This document shows positions 1 through 13,444 of a DNA stretch of 64,000 bases, piece after piece. The notes beneath the pieces are model-generated. The model had not been told where the DNA came from. It saw only the letters and a list, made by a program, of their open reading frames with translations, and ran no database searches. The stretch comes from Scatophagus argus (taxonomy: Eukaryota > Chordata > Actinopteri > Scatophagidae): the NCBI RefSeq assembly GCF_020382885.2, contig NC_058506.1, forward strand, positions 6,386,001-6,450,000, read 5' to 3'. Position 1 is the stretch's first letter. Each line of letters opens with the position of its first letter. Position numbers and translations under genes: made by a program.

Positions 1-103
1 TTGCTGAGTAATTTGCAGTCTGAATGTCATCTGGTTATATAATCCATGTTTAACACAGCTGCCTTCAGATGAGCTGATTGTTTTCTGTGCATCTCTTTTG
101 CAG

Positions 104-170
104 ATCAACACTATCTTTTAGGAATGTTCTCGATTATATGTCCACAATAAACCTGTATGAATGTGAGATT
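104..170 (+). other. possible terminal exon and poly(A) site of an upstream gene
   Basis: A pyrimidine-rich acceptor ends at 103. It is followed by a short reading frame, ATC AAC ACT ATC TTT TAG if phase 0. An AATAAA hexamer lies at 146-151 and a GT-rich stretch starts near 178. That is the arrangement of a 3'-terminal exon with its cleavage signals. The gene itself lies outside the window and the few residues do not identify it. The phase is unknown, so the stop codon is a guess. Confidence 0.3.
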
Positions 171-379
171 CAACATTTGTTTGTTTGTTTTTTTCATAAG
201 AAAACAGTCTCAGCCCTGTTGAAATGGGCAAAATTAAAAAAAAAAAACAAACATAGCAGTTTGTGTCAATTATGTTATGATTACATTTAACTGAACAATA
301 TAGCAAGAAATTTACATAATTCAGGTGCATTTCACAACATCTGCCAGCCATTTCTCACTGTAGCGTGCATCTGACTGTC

Positions 380-575
380 GCCACCTGAGGAGCTAATACG
401 ATTGGCTGAACTCTCTTTCTCCACCCTCTTCTGATGACCGCAGAGGAGTCTGATTGGCTGAGAGACGCTTTCGTGCTGTTCGTGTATCTGTCGGGGGCGT
501 TTCCAACTGCAGGCTGTTGGACGTATCCATGAGAATATCGTTACGGTCCCGTCCACACCTCTATGCCTTAGACTG
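380..575 (+). promoter_or_regulatory. proposed tm7sf2 promoter and non-coding first exon
   Basis: Two inverted CCAAT boxes (ATTGGCTGA/G) start at 401 and 453, and a GC box (GGGGGCG) lies at 493-499. A strong splice donor (ACTG followed by GTAAGA) marks an exon end at 575. The next acceptor in the right place is at 1543, just before the tm7sf2 start codon. NF-Y boxes next to Sp1 sites are typical of cholesterol-synthesis genes under SREBP control. I did not find an unambiguous sterol regulatory element. The transcription start is inferred, not seen. Confidence 0.45.
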
Positions 576-999
576 GTAAGACACTGCTTACTGTATTGCG
601 AGACAAACATTTTTTTTTGACTTTATATACGCTGTATTTCTTTATTTCTAAAGACTTTGTTTCCCTCACGCTCAGCTCATTTTAGCATCAGCAGGTAACG
701 AGAGAGCAGCTAAACAGCCTGTCATCTCGTTTCATAATAGAAATGTCTGGACACAGGAACTGACCTGAACTTTGTCTCGGCTATTTATGACAGCAATCGC
801 AGCAACATATCAGTAGTACACAAAATACCAGCTAATTATTCTACATAATTCTAATTCTTACATACAATTCCTTGATACTGGAAGTGAAACATCACTTCGC
901 TGATTCTCAGATTTTTCCGTATTTGTCTTTTATTTTTTGGTGCATTTGTGATCAGCTGTGTTATTATGACTTCCCTTAAGGTTCCTTGAGAAGTCTGAG

Positions 1000-1110
1000 A
1001 CATAAATAAAAGTATATAATAAAATAAAAGTAGAAATACTATTACGGTATGTAAAAATATTCTTTTCCAAGTGGAAAAGTAACAAATCTACTAAAGTAAA
1101 AGTGTGTAAA
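1000..1110. repeat. AT-rich dispersed repeat with AAGTAAAAGTA motif, copy 1
   Basis: The stretch contains repeated AAAAGTA and CTAAAGTAAAAGTG units. The same wording recurs at 11740-11870, 13045-13341, 55715-55805 and 59515-59770. I recognise it as a degraded non-coding dispersed element common in fish, with no coding content. The boundaries are approximate. Confidence 0.4.
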
Positions 1111-1553
1111 TATTAACAGCAAATGTACCTAAAGCATCAAAATGGCACCTTTCAAAGTCTTAGACATAATTCCTAGATTAGTAGATTAGTGATGCATTAA
1201 AAGGTTTTCAGTGTTTTAATGTACCTGGTTGCATGATGCTACTTTGAACTATTTTGGAACAGTCTGAGTAGTTGCATCCTGTTGAATCTGGTACACTTGG
1301 TGAGTCAGTGTGGCTGCACTGAAAGTGTGTATGGCCTGTTGAAAGGGCAACACTGTGTGTGAATGTATAAGATTCAGAGGGTAGTTTCACTGCAGATTTG
1401 ATGGATAAGGTTCACTCTAGAAAATGTCACTTTTTTCATTGAAGGCTTTGGTATTACTCCATTGCCGTATAATTACTGCTATTTATTTATTCATCAGATG
1501 TCTTTATATTGACTGAAATATATCTACTTGAATATTTTCACAGGTGACCAATA

Positions 1554-4500
1554 ATGAGACCAAACAGTCAAGCGCTCAAGCACAAGTCCTCACATGACAC
1601 AGAGAGGGAATTTGGAGGAACGCTGGGTGAGTCACAGCAGAAAAGATCGCCTCACTGCCGCTTCTTCACCATACATCCACTGTCATTTGAACTCGACATA
1701 TAGCAGCATTTGCTGTTATATTTGCTGTTGAATTACAGTTTTCTGTACAAGTTGCTTTTTTTTTTTTTTCAGTAAACAAAAGCAGATGATTTCATTAAAG
1801 TAAAATATAAAGTTGCATTAATACTTACTGTTTTAAATATATAGGCGCTGTCATGATATTTTGCACAGGTCGGGTATTTCTTCAGCTGCTTCTTTGGGAG
1901 GTCATAAACCTGCTGCCACAATAGGAATAATAAGATGACAAAACTCTGCAGTGGGGCGGCACGGTGTTGCAGTGGTTAGCACTGTTGCCTCATAGCAAGA
2001 GGGTTCCAGGTTCGAATCCCGGTCTGGGCCCTTCTATGTGGAGTTTGCATGTTCTCCCTGTGCCTGCATGGTTTTCTCCGGGTACTCTGGCTTCCTCCCA
2101 CAATACCAAAAACATGCACATTAGGTTAATTGGCTACTCTAAATTGCCCCTAGGTGTGAGTGTGAGAGTGTGTGGTTGTTTGTCTTTGTGTGTTGGCCCT
2201 GTGATTGACTGGCTACCAGTCCAGGGTATACCATGCCTCTTGCCCGTAGTCAGCTGGGATAGGCTCCAGCCCCCCGGGGGAGTTTTGTTTCACCCATACT
2301 AATTGTTTTGCTACCATGCAGTTATTTAACATGCTTGCTTATCCACAGGTAGCATACATTTGCTTTGCTGATCTGGAACAATAGGTAGTCTCACTGGTCA
2401 GATGTTCTTCACTATTAAGTTTTCCCTGCTATCCTATGTCACCCACTCTGCTATCTCCCTTTTATCTGTAATCGTCTCTCAGGTGCCATATGCATTCCCA
2501 TCTTTCTTCCCCTGATGGTGCTCTTCCTGGTCTGTGTGAGTCGATGCCCTGAGGCCAGTGTGCTCCAATGGCCTCCTTCCCTCCCCTCCACTGACCAGCT
2601 GTGGGACCCTCTGGCCCTTGTGCTGCTGCTGGGCTGGATCGCTCTGCATGCCCTCCTATATTTGATGCCATTAGGAAAGGTAAGGCATGTTCATGAGCTC
2701 AGGCAAAATTAAATTTAACTTATAATGAAACCAGCCATTGTGACACACACACCAAAGAGATGCTGCCTCTGGAATATTTTTTGAGTTCATGATGACTTTG
2801 ATGTTATGACCAGCTATACTGTTGTGTGTTAAAGTGAATGTTAATAAATTATAACATATAAAATAATAATTCCAGTCCATCAACTTTCAATTTAATTGTG
2901 AAAATATGATCAGAAAAACCTAACAAAGTACTTTAACAAAGTTGTTAAAGCATAAGTTCTGCTGAACAGCAGCCACTGTGGCCTCAGCTGATAATTATGA
3001 GATAATGGAATATGAATTTTCCTTTTGCCAGCGGCCTCTCGATTCAGCTGCTTTAAAGGAATCGTTTGACATTTTTGGAAATGTTTTTGTTGGCTTTCCA
3101 GCCAAGAGAGACATGAGAGGACTGACGCCACTCTTGTAGCTGCCCACTAAATATAAGACTTCAGCCAGAAGCTGAAGGCCATTCACAGAGGCAAACAGGT
3201 AGCCTGGATGTACAAAGACTCCAAAGTAACAGCCAGCACCTCAGTAACTCAACAGTTAACACAGTTCCCCATATCGCCATGTGTGGTGTGCAGGTAGATG
3301 TGACTGACTGTTTATCGGCCCAGTCATTGGAGCAATTAACAGGGAAAATTACAATTTTCTTTTATATTTATTCTAATTGTAATCTACCTGAAATCTTCCC
3401 CTTAATCAATGTTTTGATTCATTTTCAAAAAAGAAAAATTTGAACTCAAGTAAAGAGGTAAATACCAAATTATGGTTTTACATTTTGTGCTGCCATATCA
3501 TTTGGAAGTACCTGCAAGTGTTGTTTAAAAATAGTACTAATAATCATTTAAGTTACATTAGGCCAAACAGTGAATTGCTGTTTAACACTTTGGCTTGTGT
3601 GGAGATTAAGCAAAAAAAAAAAAAAAAACAACAACTAAAAAACAAAAAAACATGATAACTGTAAGCTTTTTGATGCATTTTGTTACCTTTGAAAGGAACC
3701 AGCAGCGGGTGGGACTGGGGTAACAGACATTTAAGAGCGAATTTAAGAGTAAAATGCAGCGTGACATGAGTCAACCGAGATTGACATTAAACATTACAGG
3801 TTATATCAGAACAAGTAAGATGATAGTAGTAAGAGAATGGATGCTTTATTTCCTCTTTCAAAAGGTACTCAGTCCCACTCCATAGCGTTTTTACACATGT
3901 GACGTAAAAAGTTGTTTTTATGTAATGCTTACATGTTGGACACAGATTCATGTGTTTGTTATTCCATGATTTATTCTGATGAAATATTAATCTCAGCCAT
4001 ATCTCCAAGTGTGACCGCATGTTATACAAATGCACAGCTCTGCATGAATTGCACAGTTTTGATTAGTTGACTTTTCACCCTTGAATCCATCTCTAGCAGA
4101 GCTGTACGATAAGACTTCATTAATAACTGCACCGAAACTTCCTAAATTCCTTGACTGAGCCTATGACTCCAGTTATTAACATATACACAAGATATAATTT
4201 TTACGTGTTCAGATTCATAATGAAAGTATTTTCCTTCAGGTATCTGAAGGATTAGTGCTGAGGGATGGAACGCGTCTCAAGTATCCCATAAACGGTATTG
4301 CTGGATTATTTCTTTATGATTGTTTATTTTTTAGTATTTGATATGAATAAGTTAAAGGCAGTTTTAAGATTTTAAGTGCGATTGTGAGCAAAGTTGTTGA
4401 CCACTGGCTTTGTTTGTACTGTGAGTAATAGGAGATAATTGTGCACTGAAACATAACTGAAACATAATCGTCTCTGTGCTATTATAAATACGCTTGATTT

Positions 4501-7500
4501 TTATGCTTGACTAAAATCTGAGCGCAGATACTTTGTTCACATTTGTAATGCTCCGCTAATGCACTTGCTGCAATGTTATTTTGAGTTTAACCTCTACACT
4601 TTGTTCCTGATCTGACCTCGAGCTTAAGTTTACTGAAGTTACACAATCTAAAGTTCCACTACTCTAACTTTTAGTTTCTTTGTTTTTGTTTGTCTTTTTT
4701 TTTTTTTACCTTTTTCAGTCTGCTTTTCTCTCTCCCCTCAGGCTACAACATTTAGTTTTGTTTGTTTGTCTCCCTCAGGTTTTCATGGCCTGTGCATCAG
4801 CGGTGTGTTGCTGATGTTGTTAGTGGGGCTTGGGGCTCCGCTGGGGTATCTGTTTGAGCTGCTGTTGCCTCTGGCCGTGTGTGCAATAGCAGTGTCATTC
4901 CTTTTCTCCATCTATCTCTACATCCGTTCCTTTTGGGCTCCTTCCCATGCTCTCGCATTGGGAGGCAACACAGGTGAGAGTGGAGGTTCAGCATTAAAGG
5001 AAGAATCCGCCCTAAAACACTTTTTAAACTCAGTTGCAGCTGATGTACTGTGTGTTTGTTGGCCTGTTTTATTGTTTGGTGGAGAATTTTGGTATTCCTG
5101 TGGGTAATTATCTAACAGCTAAGCTGTCCAGGTGCCTGCAGGCACCAGGAAGACTCTTTCAAGTAAGCTGACCCTGCTTCACCAGCTTCGCTGTACTCTG
5201 CTGCATCTGAAGGCAGAAACCTGAGAGCATCCACTGTTATGATTCAGCTCCTGCTCGCTGATGGCTACGTTCATCACAGTTTGTGTGAAGAAAAAATGAG
5301 CAAGGCTACAAAAACATGTTTTCTCCAGTGCCATAGTATGAAATCAGAAGGAAAAAATAACACTTCTTGGGTATTCAGTTTGTGCAAAATTATTTTAATT
5401 AAGGTGTAAAACAGGCACATCCATGTGTCATTAACATTAAGTGAAATAAAACAGGAAGGTGGAATGTGACAACATACAACATATTACTAAATACTGTTAA
5501 TGATGGCTCTGCTTCATTTATATATCCCAGTAAACCAAATAAACCTGGACCTTTGAACTCACACATCTCAAAAGAATGCAGCCATCAGTTAGTGTTGCTG
5601 GTTGTTGGTCTAACAATGCCTGTGTATCAGAGAGTGGATTTAATTACCCATAAGCTGATCAACACAAACAGCTTTTGACTAAAAATAAGTTTTAGCTATT
5701 TGCTAACTAATTGACTGCTAATAGATTATTTTAAAAATGATTATAAAGTCAGTGACTTGACCAGTAAACATGATATTAATTCACTTTTCACTTTTCATTT
5801 ACAGTATATACCTGCAGACACCGAAAGCACAGAGTTTCAGCTGTGTACATCAAGTCCTCCTGTGGATTTGTTTTAATGCATTCATCCCTCTGTCGTCCTG
5901 TCTAGGAAATCCCCTGTATGACTTCTTCATCGGGCGGGAGCTAAACCCCCGTATTGGAAACTTTGACCTTAAATATTTCTGTGAGCTCAGGCCGGGTCTG
6001 ATTGGCTGGGTGAGTGAACCTGCAGAAGCTTATCCGTGCATCCATTTTCCATACTGCTTATCCGTCAGGGTCTCGGGGGGCCTGGATCCTGTCCCAGCTG
6101 ACTGTGAGCGAGAGGCGGGGTACACCCTGGACTGGTCGCCAGTCAATCACAGAGCTGACACACAAAGACAGACAACCACACACTCTCACACACACAGTCT
6201 CAATAATTTGACATTAGAACACAACATGACCAACAGATGGCGATGTTGCTCTCTCTTGATCCCCCACAGTAATTTGCACTGCAGTCTCTGACACAGTCAG
6301 AGTCAGAAACTTTTCTCCCCGATGACCAAGTGAGACATTTGCTGGAGGACAGAGATGCACATCATTATCTGTGTCTGAGTCATCAGACCCAGTAAGACTT
6401 TCCAATGAGAATTACAAATAAGGTTCTAAAATTAAAACAATGTTCTCTTTATCTTCACTAGTACTAAAAAAAAAAAATAGAAAATCAGCACAGTGACAGT
6501 AAAAGGACAGTCATGCTAGAAAATATTGATGTGATGAGTCCTTTATTTACCTTTTTCCCTCTGTATTTACAGTGTAAACAGTAAAACCTTTGCACATCTG
6601 AATGTTTCAAAGCCAGGTACGTAGGAGAGGACAGAAAAAGCTCCTACCAGCTGGCTACAGACAGTGTGTAGGAGATTTCTGCTTCCTGTTGAATCTGAAA
6701 ACTGCTTACTTTTAACTTCCAACATCTTACAGTTGCTCTTAATGTCCCCAGTAATGGACATTTTAAGAGCTAATACAGTGAGGTATACAGGATCTTTTTA
6801 CTCAGTGGCCAGTCCAGTTTGTGAGCATTATGATGAATGTGACATTTTGACTTCTACACTGTTCTCACCACAAACTGTCCAACAATATACTACTTGAGTA
6901 GAAGCACATTTAATGGTAGTCTTAACATTATGAAACCTGGCAAAGTTATAGTTAGTAGATTATTTAATGGCCAAACATGAACTGCTTTAGTGGTTGTGTG
7001 TGTTACCATTTGATGTTTCATCTGATTGTGGGTTTTTGCCCAGTAAATCATAAAATGGTCTCCTGTAGCAGTGCCTGGACAGTGCAGGTGAAAATGTTCC
7101 AATATTCACCTGTTTCCCTCTCAGGTGGTCATAAACCTCGGCATGCTGATGAAGGAGGTGGAGCTTCGAGGCTCGCCCTCACTCGCTATGATACTGGTCA
7201 ACAGTTTCCAGCTGCTGTATGTGGCAGATGCTCTGTGGAATGAGGTGAGGGGCAACAGAGTCAGAGATAAAGATTATGCTTTAGATCATATGTGAATTCT
7301 CATTTTGAATTTGGTGCATCAACAAACTTCTTCAGGAATGTTCAGCTTTGTGTCTTTGTACTTTCAACTTAGTAAGTGTGTGATTTTGCACTTACGCTCA
7401 TGCACTGCTGTGTTACAACAGGAGGCTGTTCTGACAACCATGGACATTGTGCACGATGGTTTTGGCTTCATGCTGGTCTTTGGGGACCTGGCCTGGGTTC

Positions 7501-10251
7501 CCTTCACATATAGCCTGCAGGCTGCCTTCCTTGTTGTCCACCCACAGGACCTAAGCTCCCTCAGAGCAGCGGTTATAATAGCACTGAATGGTAAACATGT
7601 GTCAGCTTTTTTTTCATTAAAGCTTGCGTGTGAGTTTAAGATGGCATTGTTAATATTTTTCTCTTTGCCGTCAGGTATTGGATATTATATTTTTAGAAAA
7701 TCCAATTCACAGAAGAACCAGTTCAGACGAGACCCTTCACATCCAAGTGTTGCAAGTGAGTCATTTTTTTTTAAAAAAAAGATTTGTATGTATTCTAAAA
7801 TCAAGTCGAAAATCTTATATCTTATACTCTATCACTTTTTATTTTTATCGTCTGTCAAATCATGCTGTACATATGAAAAATAAATACTTATATACTTATA
7901 TTATATATATATACACTTATAAATACTTATATTATATTTTCCATAACTCCTTGCAGGACTGGAGACCATCGCCACAGCAACAGGGAAACGGCTGCTGGTG
8001 TCCGGCTGGTGGGGTCTCGTTCGTCATCCCAATTACCTTGGTGACCTCCTCATGGCCCTGGCGTGGTCTCTGCCATGTGGTAAGACAGCTTGAAAGCCAC
8101 TACAAGGCTTCTATGGCGTACAGGCCACATCCTCTTATTACAGTGTCTTTATTAGAAAAAGTGGATCAAGTCGTAGAGATGACATTAATGTCTGGGCTGA
8201 GGCTGAGTCGTCAGTACGTCCAGCCATATTTATCATTAGAATAAACAGATGCATTGGTGCTTTGGAGACATAATGAGAAGCAGTGCTGCACATGTTTATG
8301 TGACACATGCACCTGCAGTCCAACTGGACACAACACAGTTTAAGAAGTGTGCATGTGTTGATCCTGCTGTCACAGCTTTCCATCTGTACAGTGACTGGAC
8401 AAAATAACAGAAGCAACTTACCAGATGATCCTGCAGTATATGCTAGTAAAGCCTAGCAAAACTAATAACATTGGCTTTTTGTTGAGACCGTTAGATGTGT
8501 TGATTTATCTAAATGGTCAGGTGACAGCCTTTCAATTTGTAGAACATTTTCTTTCATGTGTTTGGCTTCCTCTTTACCAATAGAGCTTTCCTCATGCTGG
8601 ATTGTTGGGACTAGATGTCTCAGCACTTGTTCTAGGTTTTTGTATCAATGCCAAAATGATATTCTTAACTTTTGTTTCAAAAGCCTGTTATATTTAACAA
8701 AAGGTACTGAAGCTCTCAAATGTGCAACCATTCAGTGATTTAACAATAATAAATAAAATAGTCAAACCCTAAAGCTGAAATAATATATTTTTTTGGTAAT
8801 ATGTCACCTTTATATGTAGTTGTCACTACAAGTTGTTCAGTACTTAAGGAGCAACAGTAGCATTTGTTTGGAGTTGTGTGTGTGGTCACCTGATGAATAT
8901 AAATTAAATATTTACTTCTGTATTTATTCTCCACCAACTCCTGACTGTGTGTGTCTGCTCTTTGGTACTGAGCAGGTAGCACACAGCACAGTGAAGGTTT
9001 TATTAGAGCTTTACAGTGAAAACTGGACTAAAGCATAAAGTTACAGGCTGGGAAACCAAAACAATGAGCTTAAAGATGACAAAAGGCTCTGCAGAGCTGA
9101 CAGGAACTGCAGAGTCATGTCATTATGATCTGTGGGTTACACAAAGTAATCGTGGGGTCTACTGCTTATATAAAAATACTGATTTTACAGCCACTTTAAA
9201 TCAGCAACTACCCAACCCCAATTACAAATCAGATCAGGCATTCAGTGTTAACTTTCAGCAACCCATTTTGAAGTTTTTGATCCTTTGTTGGTTGGTACCA
9301 GAAAAAGTATTGAGGTTTGATACTCACCTTCAGACTTTACTAGATAACTATGCAGTGTTTGTGACCGACACAGAAGCGGTTAAGCCAGTTACTGTCTGTT
9401 CTCTTTGTTCCTCTCTAGGATGCCTTATGTTCCTTTGAAAATTCACTTCCTAAAATGGTGACAGTCAGGCTTTTGTTACAGCTGACACTTTTTGCTCATT
9501 TGTATTCATGCTTAATGTGACTCAACTTGTGTAACTGCCCTTGTAATTGAGATGTACTGTAGTTGCTGCCTTAACTGTGGCTGCAAAAGCCACAAATTGC
9601 TAAATTATGCATTTTTTTAAAAAAAAGGCATGATGGCATTCTCCACCAAACATGGATGAAAGCTGCACTGACAAAGAGGAACAGTGGTCACATCCAGACC
9701 TTTACTAAAGAAACAAAAGATATTTGCTCAAAAACACTATAGAGTGCTGTCTTTGAAAATTACCATTCAGATCAATCAACACTGGGAACGTTATAAGCTC
9801 AATCAAGCTGGTATTCACTGCGGGGCTTTTGTATAACACAGATATGAAAGACAATGTACAGCTATTTGCTGAGGAGGATGTAGACTTGATTACAGCTTGT
9901 TTCGTGTCAATCACATCGTGAATATTGATGTTAACAGTAAAAGGTGTTATTTTGTTTCTGTTTTGATGATCACTTGAAAGTCAGGGTTTCATCAGTGAAT
10001 CATATAATTTTCTTTGACATTTTGTTTTTTTGTAATTCATACTGGTTTACCAAAGCTTACAGTTTATGTACGCTTCTCTTTTCCTTTTAGGATTCACACA
10101 TCTTTTGCCTTACTTCTATGTCATATATTTCACTGTCTTGCTGATTCACCGAGAGGACCGTGATGAGAGACAATGTAGGGCCAAATATGGACTGGCGTGG
10201 GACACCTACTGTCGACGTGTCCCCTACAGGATCTTCCCTTATATATACTGA
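1554..10251 (+). CDS. tm7sf2: delta(14)-sterol reductase TM7SF2, 10 coding exons, 425 aa
   Basis: This enzyme reduces the C14-C15 double bond of sterol intermediates after lanosterol C14-demethylation, using NADPH, in the ER and inner nuclear membrane. Coding exons: 1554-1626, 2483-2679, 4240-4294, 4779-4973, 5906-6009, 7125-7244, 7422-7590, 7675-7755, 7957-8079, 10091-10251 (TGA at 10249-10251). All have GT-AG borders and phases that join. The protein is hydrophobic throughout. It carries the family signatures GRELNPRI (exon 5), [21 protein letters not shown] with FGDLAWVPF (exon 7), and near the end [22 protein letters not shown] and [13 protein letters not shown]. Length matches mammalian TM7SF2 (about 418 aa). 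There is no N-terminal Tudor/RS region, which separates it from the lamin B receptor. The ATG at 1554 has A at -3 and opens a short hydrophilic leader (residues 1-24). Residue 332, formed across the exon 8/9 junction, reads Arg where I recall Gly in human. DHCR7 and LBR are the alternatives, and both fit less well. Confidence 0.95.
1953..2280 (+). repeat. tRNA-promoter-like dispersed repeat (SINE-like), full-length copy
   Basis: It begins GGGGCGGCACGGTG, holds a perfect Pol III B box (GGTTCGAATCC, 2009-2019) with an A-box-like TGGTTAGCAC upstream, and continues through 'GGTTAATTGGCTACTCTAAA' to 'CAGCTGGGATAGGCTCCAGC'. It sits in the intron between tm7sf2 coding exons 1 and 2. This is a very abundant repeat of ray-finned fish. 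Reverse-oriented partial copies occur at 6036-6208 and 45345-45600. An open frame across it is a by-product of the repeat, not a gene. Confidence 0.8.
3052..3200 (+). repeat. dispersed repeat, GTTTGACATTTTTGG family, copy 1
   Basis: The order 'GTTTGACATTTTTGG', 'GGCTTTCCAGCCAAGAG', 'ACTAAATATAAGACTTCAGC' follows a fish dispersed element whose complete copies also contain a GTTAGCTTAGC stretch. Related copies are at 46462-46600 (reverse) and 52503-52660. It lies in the tm7sf2 intron 2680-4239 and is non-coding. Confidence 0.5.
6036..6208 (-). repeat. tRNA-promoter-like repeat, partial reverse copy
   Basis: Read on the minus strand, it matches the second half of the element at 1953-2280, including the 'CCAGTCCAGGGTGTACCC' and 'CAGCTGGGACAGG' stretches. 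It starts about 26 bases after the splice donor at 6010, inside the tm7sf2 intron. The B-box half is missing, as expected from truncation. Confidence 0.7.
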
Positions 10252-10520
10252 AAGGGAAAGTCCACACAAACATAGCAATAGCTTTAAAATTTAAATTCAT
10301 TTTCAGTTACGCAGAGCACACAAGAAACAAGCCGTGGTGCTGTACTGGGATTCTGCAGGAAGATCACAGTTTTAATCAGCCTTAATACATAAGGCTGTGG
10401 TTCATTTATTAAGGATGTTAAATAGACCACTATTTCTATTTCGCTGCATTTTGACTTTCAAACCTCACAGGGATCTTAAATAGGTGAAGTCTGTCTGTTT
10501 CTACAGCTGAAGCATTCCAG

Positions 10521-10526
10521 AATAAA
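10521..10526 (+). terminator. tm7sf2 poly(A) signal
   Basis: AATAAA lies 270 bases after the tm7sf2 stop codon and is followed by a GT-rich stretch (GTGTTGGC near 10549). A second hexamer lies at 10744-10749 and could serve a longer 3' UTR. Confidence 0.6.
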
Positions 10527-11739
10527 AGCCTAAAGCTGTAGTGAAAACAGTGTTGGCTTTCTGATTGCTTTCTCATAAAAATAAGATAAGCTCACAAAAA
10601 CACCCCATTTGAGAACGAAAACTTTTTAATAGCAAAAAAATTCATTTCCATGTCAACATCAGTGCCTTTTTAATGAAATGGCTCGCAGCGTTTTTATCGT
10701 GTTTGTCTTTTTTTTAAATTTGTTATCTGTGAAATACATTTGAAATAAACAAATCCAAAACAGTGTACAAGACTCAATCATGCTTCTTAATTGCACTTAT
10801 CACACATTATTATTTAAATCCCTCTGGGCTTTGTGTGACGTACTCCTTTGTATGAAGATTTGAATCTGCCCATTGTGAGTGTGTTAGAGACAGCTGAAAG
10901 ACCAGAACAGCTAACAGACATTAGCTACCATGACGATGGCAGCTAATAGCTGTCAGTTTTTAATAACCTTTTTCAACCTGTTATCATCATCCTGTTCAGA
11001 TGGACTTTTTTCCAGCGTACAGGCATTAATAGCGGGTGTTTACCAGGCTTCTGTAACATCTGTCAGGCTTCAGCTTTGAACCAAACTACTCTGAAGGAAC
11101 ATGAGGTATATGGGCTGCATTAGTACAAGTGAACACAATCAGAGGCTCCTGAAAAGTGGCCTCAATCAGCATGAAAGCAGCGTTCCTTCTCCAAGATTTA
11201 TACAGAGCCATGTGATTCACTGTGGGGGGTCACAGGTGCTCGTGTTGTCAACATACTGTTTGTTGCTACTTCCCGGCAACAAATTTAGACCTCACTGCCA
11301 TTTTTCGAAAAATTATGTGCGTCACATATGCCCCTTTCAATTATAGATCACCCCGATGCAAATAATATTTCTCCTACATGCAGTGAGGTGTACAGATGGC
11401 AGCCCGTTCCACTGATGCACACCTTCACTTTTCAACTTTCAAGCCCATTTACAGTAGAGTTGGCCTCTGGTCTCGCCTACACAGCACTCAAGCTATTTTG
11501 TGTTGTTTTTCATATGCTAAGTGCTAATTAAGAATGTGCTTGTATAATACTGTGGTTATCTACGCTGTGGCTGGATTTATGCTGATTTATTATAAGCTTC
11601 TTGGGTTTTATATTTTTTCCCTGATTCTGTTCATTTTACCGTTCTTGGACCACTTCATAATTCTGTTCAGAAAAACACATGAAATGTAATGTTGTTGACA
11701 TTCTTATATGAGATTTTTTATACTAAACTTAAAGGAATT

Positions 11740-11870
11740 CAGTGCATTTACTGAAGTGTTCTTCTTTGAGGTACTTGTACCTCACTTGAGTATTTCAGTT
11801 TACTGTAATGCGACTTTATACTTGCTTTCCTGCCCTTAACTTGACAAGTGTACTACAATAAAAGCAAACT
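11740..11870. repeat. AT-rich dispersed repeat, GAGGTACTTGTACCT/ACTTGAGTATTT copy
   Basis: The run TGCATTTACTGAAGTGTT, GAGGTACTTGTACCTCACTT, GAGTATTTCAGTTTACTG and ACTTTATACTTG is a familiar non-coding fish repeat. It is related to the AAGTAAAAGTA copies listed elsewhere in this window. The ends are approximate. Confidence 0.5.
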
Positions 11871-13044
11871 AGGGCCCTTGCCGCAGATGTGGATGAACTG
11901 GCTGATGAAAAATGGCCAAATGTTTGATAACATTGGAGTCACTGGCCTAAATGACCTAACACTGATGACATGTTAATAAATCAGTAACAGTAATCTAAAA
12001 ATGTTATATTTAATAATGTGTCAGTCAGGGACCTCATTTTGTTACTTTTTTGTAATAATAGTGACAATTGCTAATTTAACTTTTGCTCCTCATCCATCTT
12101 TAGTAAGGATAGTGAGAAACTGGGACAGAAATACAAATTCTTGGTGCAGCAAAGCCTCTGTTAATTATTGTCTAAATCTAAAGCTTGACGTGTCAGCTAA
12201 ATGTCTCTCTCTCTCTCTGCCCTCCCTACTCAGGGAAAGTTAGAACGATCTTCCAAGTGTTTAACATCCGTTATGATCGATATTTCAGCAATCTGTCAAC
12301 ATGGTCATCAATTGCTAAGAGCAAAAGAAATCTGACCACATATCAAGAACTTGCGCATCCTACCTGTCCTGTATTAAAACACCAGCATGGCTGCAGATGA
12401 ATTGTTGTTTTCATAGTTCATAAATCATCATAGTTTATAAATAGCAGTACTGATTTTGATTTTTGATTTTTTTTTTTAAACGAAACATGATTTGTTAGAA
12501 ATAAGGCAGTTAATTAAAAATAATCTCAGTATTTAGTTACAGATGAAAACGGTGGATATTTTTATAAAAGAGACGACTGCTGACAGAGTGAGTCACACAC
12601 AAGTCTCTGTCTAGACAGGCGATCCACGGGCCAAATAAAAACATAAGTGTGAACAGGTTTGACACATTCTTGGACACACACAGACAACGTTCAGACAGCA
12701 CATCTGCTCCCGCTTCATTCTTAGGATGAGAGAGAGCAAATATGTTCGTTTCACGTCCAGCACATTTCATTGTAATGTGTTGACTTACATATGACAAACA
12801 AAAGTTAAAAGTTATTTGATGACAAGTGAGGTGGTGGTTTTCTTTTTCTTTCAAATTGTGTGCATAAAATGATTAAACAAAATTCCTAAAGGCCAAAAAA
12901 ACTATTTGTTTTTCTATTCCCTTTTTCATTTAATATCTTCTTTTAATAAATCTCTAGTCTTCTTGTAATTGTCATTGTTACGTTAATGTGATAATAAAGC
13001 ATAGCATGAGGCTTCAGTTACACGTGTGTTACAAATGCGTTGTG

Positions 13045-13341
13045 ATTAAAGTACTCACATGTTTTACTAAAAGTAAAAGTAACAGTACCACAGTGTAGAA
13101 AGACTCTGCTACAACTAAAAGTTTCACATTCAAAATGTGAATAAAGAACAAATGCAAAAGAAGTGGCAACAAAATATATTTACAACACAAAAGTATTATG
13201 CAGACTGGTTCATTTAAAGGTAATGTATATTATATTACTGACTTGATTATGGAAGTATTAAAAGCCTACATAAATTGCATTATGGGATATTTACTTAAGT
13301 ACAACACTTCAGTAAATGTACTTTCCACCATTGTACATGAC
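13045..13341. repeat. AT-rich dispersed repeat, longest copy
   Basis: It opens with ATTAAAGTACTCACATG and AAAAGTAAAAGTAACAG, and closes with ATTTACTTAAGTACAAC and TACTTTCCACCATTG. That makes about 300 bases, the most complete copy of the family in the window. It contains no coding frame of note. The ending TTCCACCATTG matches what I recall as the terminus of this fish element. Confidence 0.5.
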
Positions 13342-13444
13342 CCTAGCATACAGTATATCCTTATGGTTTTTCTATTTCTATGTGTTCATGTCTTCACAGC
13401 CATAACAATGTGCAACATCCGTGAGTGTCTTGCATAATAATGAA

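Noticed and set aside
1964..2302. 112-residue open frame upstream of tm7sf2 coding exon 2
   Set aside because: It lies entirely within the SINE-like repeat and is not joined to the tm7sf2 reading frame.
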